Assembly (NCBI GenBank): GCA_934149305.1 | Contig: CAKPEF010000010.1 | Coordinates: 1-55,023, forward strand | From: an uncultured Clostridia bacterium | GTDB taxonomy: Bacteria; Bacillota; Clostridia; TANB77; UBA1234 | Reading direction: 5' to 3' | Length of the DNA stretch: 55,023 nucleotides | Part shown: in pieces, positions 1-8,371 of the stretch | Numbering within the stretch: position 1 is the first letter of the stretch | Layout: the number at the start of each line of letters is the position of its first letter | Notes under the pieces: generated by a model | Seen by the model: only the letters and a program-made list of their open reading frames with translations | Told to the model about the DNA's origin: nothing | Databases searched by the model: none | Position numbers and translations under genes: made by a program

Positions 1-59
1 GAATCAGTATGAAATATACTTGGTACTCGAAATATTTAATTTTAAATATTTTGTGACAT

Positions 60-93
60 ATGATTGACTAACCTACATGTGTCAATCATTTTT
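60..93 (+). terminator. Rho-independent terminator of an upstream gene
   Basis: Inverted repeat ATGATTGAC / GTCAATCAT with a 12-nt loop followed by a T run. It probably ends a transcript that begins left of the window. Confidence 0.7.
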
Positions 94-106
94 GAAAAAG
101 TTTCGA

Positions 107-134
107 TTGTTTTAAAAATGTATTATGATATAAT
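107..134 (+). promoter_or_regulatory. Promoter of the first gene pair
   Basis: TTGTTT at 107-112, 16-nt spacer, TATAAT at 129-134. The -10 is preceded by TGA, as in most promoters of this window (an extended -10 look). Confidence 0.55.
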
Positions 135-192
135 GAAAATAATGATATATAGTGTGCAAAGATTTGTAATCCTATAAGATATGAGGTGTGAT

Positions 193-1902
193 ATGAGAAG
201 GTTTGAAGTAAAAAGAGAAATGCGTGATGGCGGTAAAATAAGACCAGATGATACTCAAAACGATAAAGAAATGAGTATAGAAGATTTTCCGGAACTTTAT
301 GAAGAAACTCAAAGGGTTGGCTTTGATGATGACATGAGTTTTAATTTGGAAACAACACTAGATGATTTAAGCGAAGATGAAATAAGAGGGCTTATAGCTG
401 GATATAAAAATATGGCTATAGGTGGTGAGCTTGATGCTAATTCATATCTTGCAACTCAATCTAAAAAACTTGGTGTAGATAAAAAAGAATTCGAAAAATT
501 TTTGAAAAAGAAAATTAATGGAGAGATAAAATCACCTGAAAAAGTTTTGCATTATCACAGAACATCGAAGGAATATGCACAAAAAATTATCGAATCGGGA
601 TATTTACTAAATAGAAAAAACATTTTATTAAATGGTGGTGACATAAGTGAGTTAAATGGTTCATCATCAGTAAATGTTCAATTTACAAGAGATGTGTATG
701 ATGAAAATGGTATTTTACAATTACCTGGTTTTGATATGGAAGATGACAAAGGTGCTAACTCTAGAGAAGTTGTTTTTGTAATGAATCCAGAGCTTATGCA
801 AGAAGAGAGTTATAACAGTGCGTACAGGTATCCAATAGTTGAGAAAGCAGATATAAAAAGATGCTGTTCTGCAATTTTGGCTCAAACTCCAGAGATAAAA
901 GCACAAATCGACATGTGTTTGGCGAGTAATGGAATTACCACAATAGCAACGATGTTGCAGAAAGAATTTGATAGAGAAAAGTTGTTAGAATGCATAAACA
1001 AAAAGAGTTTGCAAAATATTTTTAGCTTAAAGAATGATAGATTAGATGATATAGATACGCATGAAAATTGTATATATAAATATACTGATGAAATTAGTAG
1101 GCTAAATGCAAATTGTTTTAATTTATATTGTGATTATATAAATCAGAACGATATTGATATGACAGAAGAGGGCCAGAAAGAATTTGTAGGAAAAGCTTTA
1201 GGTGAAGAGTATGCTAAGGCATTTAGAGATAGTGACAAAAAACAATTAGCACAGATATTTGGAAGTTTGGACTATGATTGTTTATATGATACGCAAATGA
1301 ATTATAATGAAAATTCAGTTTTAGATGGTGCTACACATCAAAAGTATTTGTTAGGATTGCAACAAATGAAAACGGATAAAGGTGATATTTTCGTAGCACA
1401 GTACGAGGAAAGTTTAGAGGATGGAGAACCATTTGAAACGATATATAAATATTACACATTAGATGAAAGCGGAAAATTAGTGCTATTAGAAGAAAAACCA
1501 CAATTTGAACCGTACCAGCAACCAATTGCTTGTATAACACAGGATGAAATTGCTGAATGCTTAAGAGAAAGAGGAGATATTCTTATTGATTCAGATAAAA
1601 AGGTGCTAGATGGAATTGAATTAAGAGAAAGTACTGATTTTAAAAAGAATCAAGATAAAGAAAAAATAGATGTGGTGCCGACGAATGAAGAACAGAATTC
1701 TAAAGTGGATAAGCATGCTTCATTTGAACAATCGCTAGAAGCGGCAGGATTTGGCAAAGAAACTATAGATGGTTTAAAACATGCAATTCAGGCAGTGCCT
1801 CTTAATGTATTATATAGAATGGATAATACGTTATCAAAAACAAAGGAAAAAACTCTAGTAAGAGGAGGTAAAAGGGATGCAATCGAGCCAGACGAGAGAT
1901 AG
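193..1902 (+). CDS. Hypothetical protein, 569 aa, unknown family
   Basis: I do not recognise this protein. The start is placed at the ATG at 193 rather than the ATG at 181, because the Shine-Dalgarno GAGGTG lies between them at 184-189. The protein is acidic and apparently soluble, with no signal peptide or membrane segment. A stretch around residues 118-140 (LHYHRTSKEYAQKIIESGYL) followed by a basic N-x-x-F-T-R-D segment faintly recalls the NAD-binding core of ADP-ribosyltransferase-like folds, but I could not establish that. The C-terminal third is charged and probably disordered. It overlaps the next gene by 26 nt, so the two are translationally coupled and may work together. AGA dominates among arginine codons, as in the core genes. 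Confidence 0.75.
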   Translation: MRRFEVKREMRDGGKIRPDDTQNDKEMSIEDFPELYEETQRVGFDDDMSFNLETTLDDLSEDEIRGLIAGYKNMAIGGELDANSYLATQSKKLGVDKKEFEKFLKKKINGEIKSPEKVLHYHRTSKEYAQKIIESGYLLNRKNILLNGGDISELNGSSSVNVQFTRDVYDENGILQLPGFDMEDDKGANSREVVFVMNPELMQEESYNSAYRYPIVEKADIKRCCSAILAQTPEIKAQIDMCLASNGITTIATMLQKEFDREKLLECINKKSLQNIFSLKNDRLDDIDTHENCIYKYTDEISRLNANCFNLYCDYINQNDIDMTEEGQKEFVGKALGEEYAKAFRDSDKKQLAQIFGSLDYDCLYDTQMNYNENSVLDGATHQKYLLGLQQMKTDKGDIFVAQYEESLEDGEPFETIYKYYTLDESGKLVLLEEKPQFEPYQQPIACITQDEIAECLRERGDILIDSDKKVLDGIELRESTDFKKNQDKEKIDVVPTNEEQNSKVDKHASFEQSLEAAGFGKETIDGLKHAIQAVPLNVLYRMDNTLSKTKEKTLVRGGKRDAIEPDER

Positions 1903-2341
1903 AAATGCTTGTGCATACAAAGAAATTTATGAGATATTAAAAATTTTTCCTCATGAATTGGTTTCAAAAATTCCACAAGAAAAAATAACTTTTTTTAAAA
2001 ATAATATGGATACTAGCTATGAATACAATATATCAAAAGAAACGTTTGATGGGCGAACTATGTTAAGAGAAACACAGGCAATATTAACAATTTTATTTAG
2101 AGATTATTGGGCAACACCGACACAAAAAGAAAAGATACTAAATTATGAAAAAACATATAGAAGTAGCTTACAGGGAAATTCGAAAGTAAAATACAGTTCG
2201 GATAATTTGTTTAGAAGGCAAGAAACTTTGACGGAACAATCAAATGAAAAAGCAGTAGAAACAGCATTAGTCGAGCATAAAGAAAGTTTTTTGAAAAAAA
2301 TTATAAATAAAATTTTGAACTTTTTTAGAAAAGTATCTTAA
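1877..2341 (+). CDS. Hypothetical protein, 154 aa, coupled to the preceding gene
   Basis: It starts at an ATG preceded by AGAGGAGG (about 1861-1868) inside the end of the upstream gene, a typical coupled arrangement. No family is recognised. The protein is basic, and its last 20 residues form a lysine- and phenylalanine-rich amphipathic segment (KKIINKILNFFRKV), which could bind membrane or a partner protein. The protein encoded at 16843 ends in a similar way (PFASLFKKKSK). No clear terminator is visible after it. Confidence 0.7.
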   Translation: MQSSQTRDRNACAYKEIYEILKIFPHELVSKIPQEKITFFKNNMDTSYEYNISKETFDGRTMLRETQAILTILFRDYWATPTQKEKILNYEKTYRSSLQGNSKVKYSSDNLFRRQETLTEQSNEKAVETALVEHKESFLKKIINKILNFFRKVS

Positions 2342-2418
2342 TAAAAAACATGTAAATGCAGGCATTGAGGTAAATCACTTTAATTTTCAATTATCATAAA
2401 GTAAGGAATGAAATAATA

Positions 2419-2832
2419 GTGACTAACAGAAACTTTATAAAGTGTCTTTTAAAATCTGACTTTGAGAGTGCGTACGAGCTTTCAAAAACGATGACGGGTT
2501 CTGATGTTTTGGAAAGTTTATATGCTTTGGCAGATCCAATTGAGAAAAAAGACGCTTTGTCATACAATTTGTTATCATACGCGTATGTGACAAGTATTTT
2601 AGCAAAAGAAGAAAGCATTACTTATCACATATTTGCATCAGAATTAATGATTACAGCATACAATGTCTTTCCAGGTGCTGCAGAGACTGCTCTTTGGCAT
2701 CTATGTCGTATACTATCACTTGATAAGAAAAATAAGACAGCTGTGGATTTGCTTGCTATGCTTTATCAGCAAGCTGATACGGATTTGACAAAAGAGGAAT
2801 ACGAAAACGCCTTGAAAATGGTGCAAGACTAG
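2419..2832 (+). CDS. Hypothetical protein, 137 aa, helical repeat-like
   Basis: It starts at GTG (2419-2421), supported by AAGGA at 2403-2407; no in-frame ATG is better placed. The sequence is entirely helical in character, with alternating helices like a TPR/SEL1-type scaffold (AETALWHLCRILSLDKKN near residues 86-104 looks like one TPR helix pair). No catalytic motif is seen. It is followed by a strong terminator and is probably monocistronic. Function unknown. Confidence 0.7.
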   Translation: MTNRNFIKCLLKSDFESAYELSKTMTGSDVLESLYALADPIEKKDALSYNLLSYAYVTSILAKEESITYHIFASELMITAYNVFPGAAETALWHLCRILSLDKKNKTAVDLLAMLYQQADTDLTKEEYENALKMVQD

Positions 2833-2845
2833 TTGCATCTAATTT

Positions 2846-2893
2846 AAAAGCAAGCTAAAGGATAAAAATTTTTATCTTTTGCTTGCTTTTTTA
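2846..2893 (+). terminator. Strong Rho-independent terminator
   Basis: AAAAGCAAGC pairs with GCTTGCTTTT, extended by AGGATAAAAA / TTTTTATCTTT, then a T run. It ends the gene at 2419-2832. Confidence 0.85.
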
Positions 2894-3059
2894 TATGATA
2901 AAAAATGTAGAATATTTTTTGTTTATAGAATGTGGGGATATTTTGGATAAACAGAAAAATTCCTATATTTGCATTTACAAGCTCGAAATTTTGCTTTATT
3001 TGTTTACAAATGTATTTTTTTGTTATATAATGAAACTTGTTAAAGGCATTGAACAAGAG

Positions 3060-3285
3060 GAGTAACTAAAATAAATTAGTAGAGATGAAAACTCAATTGG
3101 GCTGAAAAGTTTTCTTAAATATATTTTTAGTGAAGGTAGCTTGGGAGCTTTATAGCTGAAGATAGTAGGTTATAACGAGTAACATGCGTTAAATGTTTTG
3201 AGGTAGCATTGTTTTAAATAATGCTATAAATTAAGGTGGTAACACGAGTAGATTCGTCCTTTGGATGTATCTACTCTTTTTGTTT
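3060..3285 (+). promoter_or_regulatory. T-box riboswitch leader (probably valine, upstream of valS)
   Basis: The T-box signature AAGGTGGTAACACG is at 3233-3246. It is followed by a terminator with an 8-bp stem (GAGTAGAT 3246-3253 / ATCTACTC 3269-3276) and T5, with the CGTCC of the alternative antiterminator pairing in between. Upstream are stem I elements: AGTA (3078-3081), GAGATG, and the 3' side TGAAGGTAGCTTGGGAGC. A GTA valine triplet at 3136-3138 is the likely specifier, and the GTAGG...CGAGTAACATGCGTTA region corresponds to stems II/III. In T-boxes an uncharged tRNA reads the specifier and prevents termination. The downstream genes are a small membrane gene and valS, consistent with valine. 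The specifier assignment is an inference from motif position. Confidence 0.88.
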
Positions 3286-3299
3286 TAGGAGGGATTTTT

Positions 3300-3477
3300 A
3301 TGTGGCTTAAGATTATTGGCTCAATAATTGCACTTTGCCGGTCTTTGCATACTTTTTGATGGTAGAAGACTCGTGAAAAAGTATTTTGATTTTGGCGAAG
3401 AAAATGATGCAACTAAAGGCATGAAAATAATAGGTTTTGTCGTCGCCGTGATTGGCGGAATAATGATGGCAGTATAG
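3300..3477 (+). CDS. Small two-helix membrane protein, 58 aa, needs +1 shift at CGG
   Basis: An ATG at 3300 lies behind a strong TAGGAGGG ribosome site, directly after the T-box terminator. The zero frame reads 13 residues (MWLKIIGSIIALC), then CGG at 3339-3341, and stops at 3357-3359. If the C at 3339 is skipped, GGT (Gly) follows and the frame stays open to TAG at 3475-3477. The result is a coherent protein with two hydrophobic segments flanking a charged middle (FDGRRLVKKYFDFGEENDAT). The matching hydrophobic pattern on both sides of the break argues for a real gene. It lies between the T-box and valS, so it is probably controlled by the T-box. Function unknown. This is one of seven CGG-linked frame breaks in the window. 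Confidence 0.75.
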
Positions 3478-3599
3478 CCACAAAAATTTTTTTAGATAGT
3501 GCAATTTAACTTATGAAAAAACACTATTTAAAATATAACTTAAGATTTGGTGTGATTTATAAATAAAAAATTAACACACATGAAAGGAAGGAATAGAAA

Positions 3600-6224
3600 A
3601 TGAATTTACTAGGTAAAACATATGAACCTAAAGAGTTCGAAGAAAAGATTTATAACAATTGGTTAGAAAAAAGATATTTTGAGGCTAATGCGGATAGCAA
3701 AAAAGCACCATTTACAATAATGATGCCACCTCCAAATATTACAGGTGTTCTTCACATGGGACATGGAATGGATAACACACTTCAAGATATTATAGTTAGA
3801 TACAAGAGAATGCAAGGATTTGAAACTTTATGGGTTCCAGGTATCGACCATGCAAGTATCGCAACAGAGGCAAAAATAGTTGAACAAATGCGTAAAGAGG
3901 GCATTTCAAAAGAAGACATAGGAAGAGATGGATTCTTAGAAAGAGCATGGGCTTGGAAAGAAAAATATGGTGGAACAATTTTAAATCAGCTTCGTAAAAT
4001 GGGTGTTTCTTGTGATTGGTCTAGAGTTAGTTTCACAATGGACGAACATTTGACAAAAGCAGTAAAGAAAGTTTTTGTTGATTTATACAATAAAGGCTTA
4101 ATTTATAAAGGCGAGAGAATGATAAACTGGTGTCCTAAATGTTTGACTTCTATTTCTGATGCAGAAGTTGAATATGAAGAAGAGGCTGGTCATTTATGGC
4201 ACATAAGATATGATGCACCAGATAAAAGCTATTCTATAATTGTTGCTACAACAAGACCTGAGACAATGCTTGGAGATACAGCTATAGCAGTACATCCAGA
4301 TGATGAAAGATATAAAGATATTGTTGGAAAAACAGTTGTACTTCCAATAATGAATAAAGAAATTCCAATAATTGCAGATACATATGTAGAGAAAGAATTC
4401 GGAACAGGTGCCGTTAAAATAACACCTGCACACGATCCAAATGACTTTGAAGTAGGCTTGCGTCATAACTTAGAGGTTATAAAAGTATTTACAGAAGACG
4501 CTCATATGAATGGTTTAGTTGCTAAATATGAAGGAATGGATAGATTAACAGCTAGAAAAGCAATTGTTGAAGACCTAGAAAAATTAGGCTGTCTAGTAAA
4601 AACAGAAAATTACACACATAATGTTGGAAAATGTTATAGATGTCATGAGACAGTTGAGCCAGCAGTTTCAAATCAATGGTTTGTGAGCATGAAAGAACTT
4701 GCAAAGCCAGCAAATGAAGCTGTTAGAAATGGTGAGATGAAATTTATACCTGAGAGATTCGATAAAATCTATTTCTCATGGATGGATAATGTTAGAGATT
4801 GGTGCATATCTAGACAATTATGGTGGGGACACAGAATACCAGCATATTATTGTGATGATTGCGGAGAAATGGTTGTATCTGAAACAGACGTTACAACATG
4901 TCCAAAATGTGGCGGAAAAATGAGACAAGATGAAGATACACTAGACACATGGTTTAGCTCTGCGTTATGGCCATTTGCAACACTTGGTTGGCCGGAAAAA
5001 ACAAAAGATTTTGAAAAGTTCTTCCCAACAGATGTATTAGTAACAGGTTACGATATAATATTCTTCTGGGTTGCTAGAATGTTATTCTCTAGTATCGAAA
5101 ATACAGGAAAGCCACCATTTAAAGAGGTTTTAATCCATGGATTGGTAAGAGATGAGCAAGGTAGAAAAATGTCAAAATCATTAGGAAATGGTGTAAATCC
5201 ACTAGATGTTATAGATAAGTATGGTGCGGATTCATTTAGATATGCATTAGTACAAGGAACAACACCAGGTAATGATACAAGATATTTGCCAGACAAGGTA
5301 GAAGCTGGTAGAAACTTTGCAAATAAGCTTTGGAATGCGTCAAGATTTGCAATGATGAATTTTGGAGAAGATGAATTAGTTCATGATGAAAGTAAAATGA
5401 CAATTGAAGATAAATGGATAATATCTAAAGCTAATAGAACTGTAAAAGAAGTTACAGAGGCAATGGATAAATATGATTTTGGTATAGCAATTCAAAAAAT
5501 AATGGACTTTACGAGAGATGAGCTTTGTGACTGGTATATAGAGATGATTAAGCCAAGACTTTACGATATGACAAACGAGACAAGAAGCGAGGCTTTATAT
5601 ACGATAAACGAGATATTAAAAATTTCGCTTAAATTATTGCATCCATTTATGCCATTTATAACAGAAGAAATATATATGAAATTAGATCATAACGATGAAA
5701 GCATAATGATTTCAAAGTGGCCTGAATATAAGGCTGAAAACGATTATAAGGCAGAAGAAAACGATGTTGAGCTAATAAAAGAAATTATCAAAAATATAAG
5801 AAATATCCGTGCTAATATGAATGTTGTACCATCAAGAAAAGCAAGTTTGATTTTTGTTACAGAAAATGAAAAGGTAATCGAAGAGGGAAGAGGATTTATT
5901 GAAAAATTAGCATATGCAGATAAAATAACAATACAAAAAGATAAAACAGGAATCGCAGATAATGCAGTTTCAATAGCAGTTCCAGGAATAGAAATATATA
6001 TTCCATTTAATGAATTAGTAGATATTAGTGCCGAAATAGAAAGACTTGAAAAAGAAAAGCTAACATATCAAAATGAAATAAACAGAGTAGAAAAAATGCT
6101 ATCAAATGAAGGATTTGTTGCAAAGGCACCAGCAGCAAAAATAGAAGAAGAAAAGAATAAAAAAATAAAATATCAAGAATTACTTGCAAAAACAGAAGAA
6201 AGAATAAATGCTTTAAAGGCATAA
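3600..6224 (+). CDS. valS: Valyl-tRNA synthetase
   Basis: A class I aminoacyl-tRNA synthetase that charges tRNA-Val with valine in the cytoplasm. At 874 aa it has the usual length for Gram-positive ValRS. Visible motifs are PPPNITGVLHMGHG (HIGH-type, about residues 42-55), the editing-domain motif TTRPETMLGDTA, zinc-finger-like CxxC pairs (CDDC, CPKC), the KMSKSLGNG signature (about residue 524) and a C-terminal coiled-coil arm rich in Lys/Glu. The start ATG has AAAGGAAGG upstream. It sits downstream of a T-box leader. All arginine codons I inspected are AGA or CGT; none is CGG. Confidence 0.98.
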   Translation: MNLLGKTYEPKEFEEKIYNNWLEKRYFEANADSKKAPFTIMMPPPNITGVLHMGHGMDNTLQDIIVRYKRMQGFETLWVPGIDHASIATEAKIVEQMRKEGISKEDIGRDGFLERAWAWKEKYGGTILNQLRKMGVSCDWSRVSFTMDEHLTKAVKKVFVDLYNKGLIYKGERMINWCPKCLTSISDAEVEYEEEAGHLWHIRYDAPDKSYSIIVATTRPETMLGDTAIAVHPDDERYKDIVGKTVVLPIMNKEIPIIADTYVEKEFGTGAVKITPAHDPNDFEVGLRHNLEVIKVFTEDAHMNGLVAKYEGMDRLTARKAIVEDLEKLGCLVKTENYTHNVGKCYRCHETVEPAVSNQWFVSMKELAKPANEAVRNGEMKFIPERFDKIYFSWMDNVRDWCISRQLWWGHRIPAYYCDDCGEMVVSETDVTTCPKCGGKMRQDEDTLDTWFSSALWPFATLGWPEKTKDFEKFFPTDVLVTGYDIIFFWVARMLFSSIENTGKPPFKEVLIHGLVRDEQGRKMSKSLGNGVNPLDVIDKYGADSFRYALVQGTTPGNDTRYLPDKVEAGRNFANKLWNASRFAMMNFGEDELVHDESKMTIEDKWIISKANRTVKEVTEAMDKYDFGIAIQKIMDFTRDELCDWYIEMIKPRLYDMTNETRSEALYTINEILKISLKLLHPFMPFITEEIYMKLDHNDESIMISKWPEYKAENDYKAEENDVELIKEIIKNIRNIRANMNVVPSRKASLIFVTENEKVIEEGRGFIEKLAYADKITIQKDKTGIADNAVSIAVPGIEIYIPFNELVDISAEIERLEKEKLTYQNEINRVEKMLSNEGFVAKAPAAKIEEEKNKKIKYQELLAKTEERINALKA

Positions 6225-6240
6225 ATAAAATAATATAAAT

Positions 6241-6290
6241 TCTCTCTATAATCTACTTTAAAAGGTATTTTTGTAGAGAGATTTCTTTTT
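6241..6290 (+). terminator. Terminator of valS
   Basis: TCTCTCTA (6241-6248) pairs with TAGAGAGA (6274-6281), followed by TTTCTTTTT. Confidence 0.7.
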
Positions 6291-6299
6291 AATTATGCA

Positions 6300-6328
6300 A
6301 AAAAAAAAAAAGCCCCCCAAAAAAGGGG
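6300..6328 (-). terminator. Terminator of the minus-strand small membrane genes
   Basis: On the minus strand CCCC-TTTTTT-GGGGGG is followed by a run of about 13 T. It lies downstream of the genes at 6414-6792. Confidence 0.75.
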
Positions 6329-6413
6329 AAGAGCAATTATCAGCAATTCGCGTGACCGCAAGAATGATAATAATCTCTTTAATAGGATGGCTCAGAGACA
6401 TATGCAAACTCCA

Positions 6414-6617
6414 TTATCCTATGCAGATTGCACAGATAATAATGATTGTGAGCATAAATCTAAAGCAAATTCCTATTGTTTTGGCGAGCTCTTCTGCTGT
6501 GCTGTGTGGAAAACCACCGGCAACACAGTAAATAAACTCAACCGGCGAATAGACAAGCTTTAAGATTGTCCGTACCAACCAACCTATGGCTTTTATAAAT
6601 AAATACGCATTCAACAT
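6414..6617 (-). CDS. Small membrane protein, 67 aa, unknown
   Basis: Read on the minus strand, starting at CAT 6615-6617 with AAAGGAGG upstream (6631-6638 region). It has a hydrophobic N-terminal half and a C-terminal membrane segment (FMLTIIIICAICIG). Codon choice (CCG, TCG, GCC, CTC) is richer in G+C than the flanking core genes. It is the second gene of a two-gene minus-strand unit, 31 nt after the 47-aa gene. No family recognised. Confidence 0.65.
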   Translation of the reverse strand: MLNAYLFIKAIGWLVRTILKLVYSPVEFIYCVAGGFPHSTAEELAKTIGICFRFMLTIIIICAICIG

Positions 6618-6648
6618 ATTTATTATTTATCCTCCTTTCTGATAAATT

Positions 6649-6792
6649 CTATAGTAGTGCAAGGATCAACAGCACTACAAACAACACGACTAGTGCTATT
6701 TGCAGGCAAGCTGACATGACCTTCCACAACATCCGCACAATAAAGCGGAATATTGCGAAAAGTATTGCCAACTTTATAATGGTTATAATCAT
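6649..6792 (-). CDS. Very small membrane protein, 47 aa, unknown
   Basis: The start codon (CAT at 6790-6792) has GGAGG at 6801-6805 on the minus strand, and a perfect promoter lies just upstream. The protein is almost entirely hydrophobic with a central basic patch (FRFIVRMLWK), which is one or two membrane helices, a layout seen in small toxins and membrane regulators. It contains an in-frame CGG (codon 20, read as Arg), which groups it with the foreign-looking genes of this window. Function unknown; the toxin-like layout is only a resemblance. Confidence 0.6.
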   Translation of the reverse strand: MIITIIKLAILFAIFRFIVRMLWKVMSACLQIALVVLFVVLLILALL

Positions 6793-6824
6793 AACTTTAA
6801 CCTCCAAAAAAATTCTATAAATGT

Positions 6825-6853
6825 ATTATACCACGAAAAAGAATAGTTTGCAA
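6825..6853 (-). promoter_or_regulatory. Promoter of the small membrane gene pair
   Basis: On the minus strand: TTGCAA (6848-6853), 17-nt spacer, TATAAT (6825-6830). Confidence 0.75.
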
Positions 6854-6872
6854 CACTACTTTACATAAGCAT

Positions 6873-6901
6873 TTGACTTAAAAGGTTAAATGTGATATAA
6901 T
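6873..6901 (+). promoter_or_regulatory. Promoter of the gene at 6985
   Basis: TTGACT (6873-6878), 17-nt spacer ending in TGA, TATAAT (6896-6901). It diverges from the minus-strand promoter 20 bp away. Confidence 0.75.
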
Positions 6902-6984
6902 AAAAACATACACATACCTTATCCAATGTTAGTTTGGCATTATGCACAACTAGCAAATAATTCAAATACACAGGAGGTATTATT

Positions 6985-7218
6985 ATGTGTAACTTTAGAG
7001 CGATAAATGTATCCGAGGGCAGACGTGGAACGAAGGCAGTGGGACGGCAGAAAGGTGTAAAGGTCATGAACCTTACATTCATGCGACAAGAAATTGTCAG
7101 CATAATCCTGAAGGCCCAGGCTGAAGGTTGCGATCGCGAGGAACTTAAACGGTTCTATTGCGAGATGGGCGAATTCCCTGCAAAGGACTTCGACCAGCTG
7201 TGGCCTCTTCGGGAGTAA
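6985..7218 (+). CDS. Hypothetical protein, 77 aa, foreign codon usage
   Basis: The ATG follows AGGAGGT. Family not recognised. The protein is basic and soluble, and the second half (LRQEIVSI-like to FYCEMGEFPAKDFDQLW) looks helical. Base composition is clearly richer than in neighbouring core genes, and three CGG codons are in frame as Arg (7045, 7150, 7210), unlike valS, rny or eno, where CGG marks frame breaks or is absent. It has its own promoter and terminator. This pattern suggests horizontal acquisition as a self-contained cassette. Confidence 0.65.
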   Translation: MCNFRAINVSEGRRGTKAVGRQKGVKVMNLTFMRQEIVSIILKAQAEGCDREELKRFYCEMGEFPAKDFDQLWPLRE

Positions 7219-7273
7219 GCCCCGGTCACGCTCGGCGTGAGCCAGGTCCCCATGTATGGGGGCTTCTTTTTTT
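7217..7273 (+). terminator. Terminator with nested hairpins
   Basis: AAGCCCC (7217-7223) pairs with GGGGCTT (7259-7265). An inner hairpin TCACGCTCGGCGTGA lies within, and a T run follows. Confidence 0.75.
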
Positions 7274-7285
7274 ATGTAATCAAAT

Positions 7286-7321
7286 AAAAACCTTCCACTC
7301 TAAAAAGACTGGAAGGTTTTT
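7286..7321 (-). terminator. Bidirectional terminator
   Basis: AAAAACCTTCCA pairs with TGGAAGGTTTTT around a 12-nt loop. It serves the minus-strand metallopeptidase gene and backs up the plus-strand terminator. Confidence 0.8.
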
Positions 7322-7335
7322 AAGTATAAAATTAA

Positions 7336-8148
7336 TTAGTCACAAAAATTATTTAATTTCTGCATAATCTCAATTTCTTTGTTAGATAAATCTACTTTTT
7401 CAAGCGAATGGTATTTGGCTTCGAAAAAGGCATCTAAGAGAGTACAAAAATTATAGAACTCACCATTTCCCATTTTTTCATCAAAATCATCAATGATATT
7501 ATCAAATGAGAAAGAGATAATGCTAATCCAAAATAAGTTAAAAAACGCTGTGTCATTATCATCAAAAGTCACAGGATCAATTTTGTTGGTATCAAAAATG
7601 CTTTTTCCATAATATGTCTCAAATCGATAAATTAGTGTCCTTTCAAAATTGTTATTAGCGTAGATAGTATCAAACTGCTTGGTTTCATCAGTATATTCTG
7701 GAATCTTGCTAACTATAAAGAAAGCTAAATAATCTGCAAGCATTTCTTCTAATGAATAGCCATATAACAAATCATTGTCCAAAAAACGTGTTACAGCAGA
7801 GTAATTTGTGCTGTTATCGTGTGCTTTACCAGAAAGTGAGAAAGCATCGAACGGATTTAAAAAGAGAAAATGCGCAAATTCGTGAGCAATTACATATGCT
7901 ATGTATTTTTTTGAATCGTTAGGGTTTATAAATAGTTTAATTTCAATTGTGTTTGAGTAATTATCACTCCTACAAGAACCGATAGACCTTGAAAATGTTA
8001 TTGGTGCGATTGATACTTTAAGTCCGAATAATTTGTTTCGAAAAACAAAGGTGTTTTCGAGAGAATTAACATACTCTGAAACTACTCTTGTGACGATGTC
8101 TTTAGTAAACATTACACTTTCATTCGAAATTTCGAAATTGCTGAACAA
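7336..8148 (-). CDS. HExxH zinc metallopeptidase-like protein
   Basis: A putative zinc-dependent peptidase. The catalytic motif HEFAHFLFL (His-Glu-x-x-His) is near residue 90, and a downstream EEMLADYLAFF supplies the acidic third ligand region, as in ImmA/IrrE-type and related M78-like peptidases. There is no signal peptide, so it is cytoplasmic. An ATG at 8167-8169 opens the frame, but the Shine-Dalgarno GGAAGG falls inside its first codons. The TTG at 8146-8148, 9 nt after that site, is the better start, giving about 270 aa. A perfect promoter lies upstream. No repressor gene sits next to it, so the ImmA-type role (cleaving a phage or ICE repressor) is not supported by context; substrate unknown. 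Confidence 0.7.
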   Translation of the reverse strand: MFSNFEISNESVMFTKDIVTRVVSEYVNSLENTFVFRNKLFGLKVSIAPITFSRSIGSCRSDNYSNTIEIKLFINPNDSKKYIAYVIAHEFAHFLFLNPFDAFSLSGKAHDNSTNYSAVTRFLDNDLLYGYSLEEMLADYLAFFIVSKIPEYTDETKQFDTIYANNNFERTLIYRFETYYGKSIFDTNKIDPVTFDDNDTAFFNLFWISIISFSFDNIIDDFDEKMGNGEFYNFCTLLDAFFEAKYHSLEKVDLSNKEIEIMQKLNNFCD

Positions 8149-8200
8149 GGTATTATACCTTCCTTTCATTTTTTATTATTGAGTTATGTTCCGAGGTAAT

Positions 8201-8229
8201 ATTATATCAAAATAGTATGCAAATGTCAA
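8201..8229 (-). promoter_or_regulatory. Promoter of the metallopeptidase gene
   Basis: On the minus strand: TTGACA (8224-8229), 17-nt spacer, TATAAT (8201-8206). Confidence 0.8.
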
Positions 8230-8272
8230 TTATGTAAACATATTTTCAATAAAAATTAGTTTACTAAATTCT

Positions 8273-8301
8273 TTGACTTTTACCATTATTTATGATATAA
8301 T
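8273..8301 (+). promoter_or_regulatory. Promoter of carD
   Basis: TTGACT (8273-8278), 17-nt spacer ending TGA, TATAAT (8296-8301). Confidence 0.8.
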
Positions 8302-8371
8302 GTAAACGTGCCGTAGGAAAAGGAAAGTTTTTCTTACGAAAACATAAATAGGAAGTTGGGGAGTGATACTA

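Noticed and set aside
7158..7367. Open frame overlapping the 77-aa gene and its terminator
   Set aside because: It runs through the terminator hairpin and has no ribosome site.
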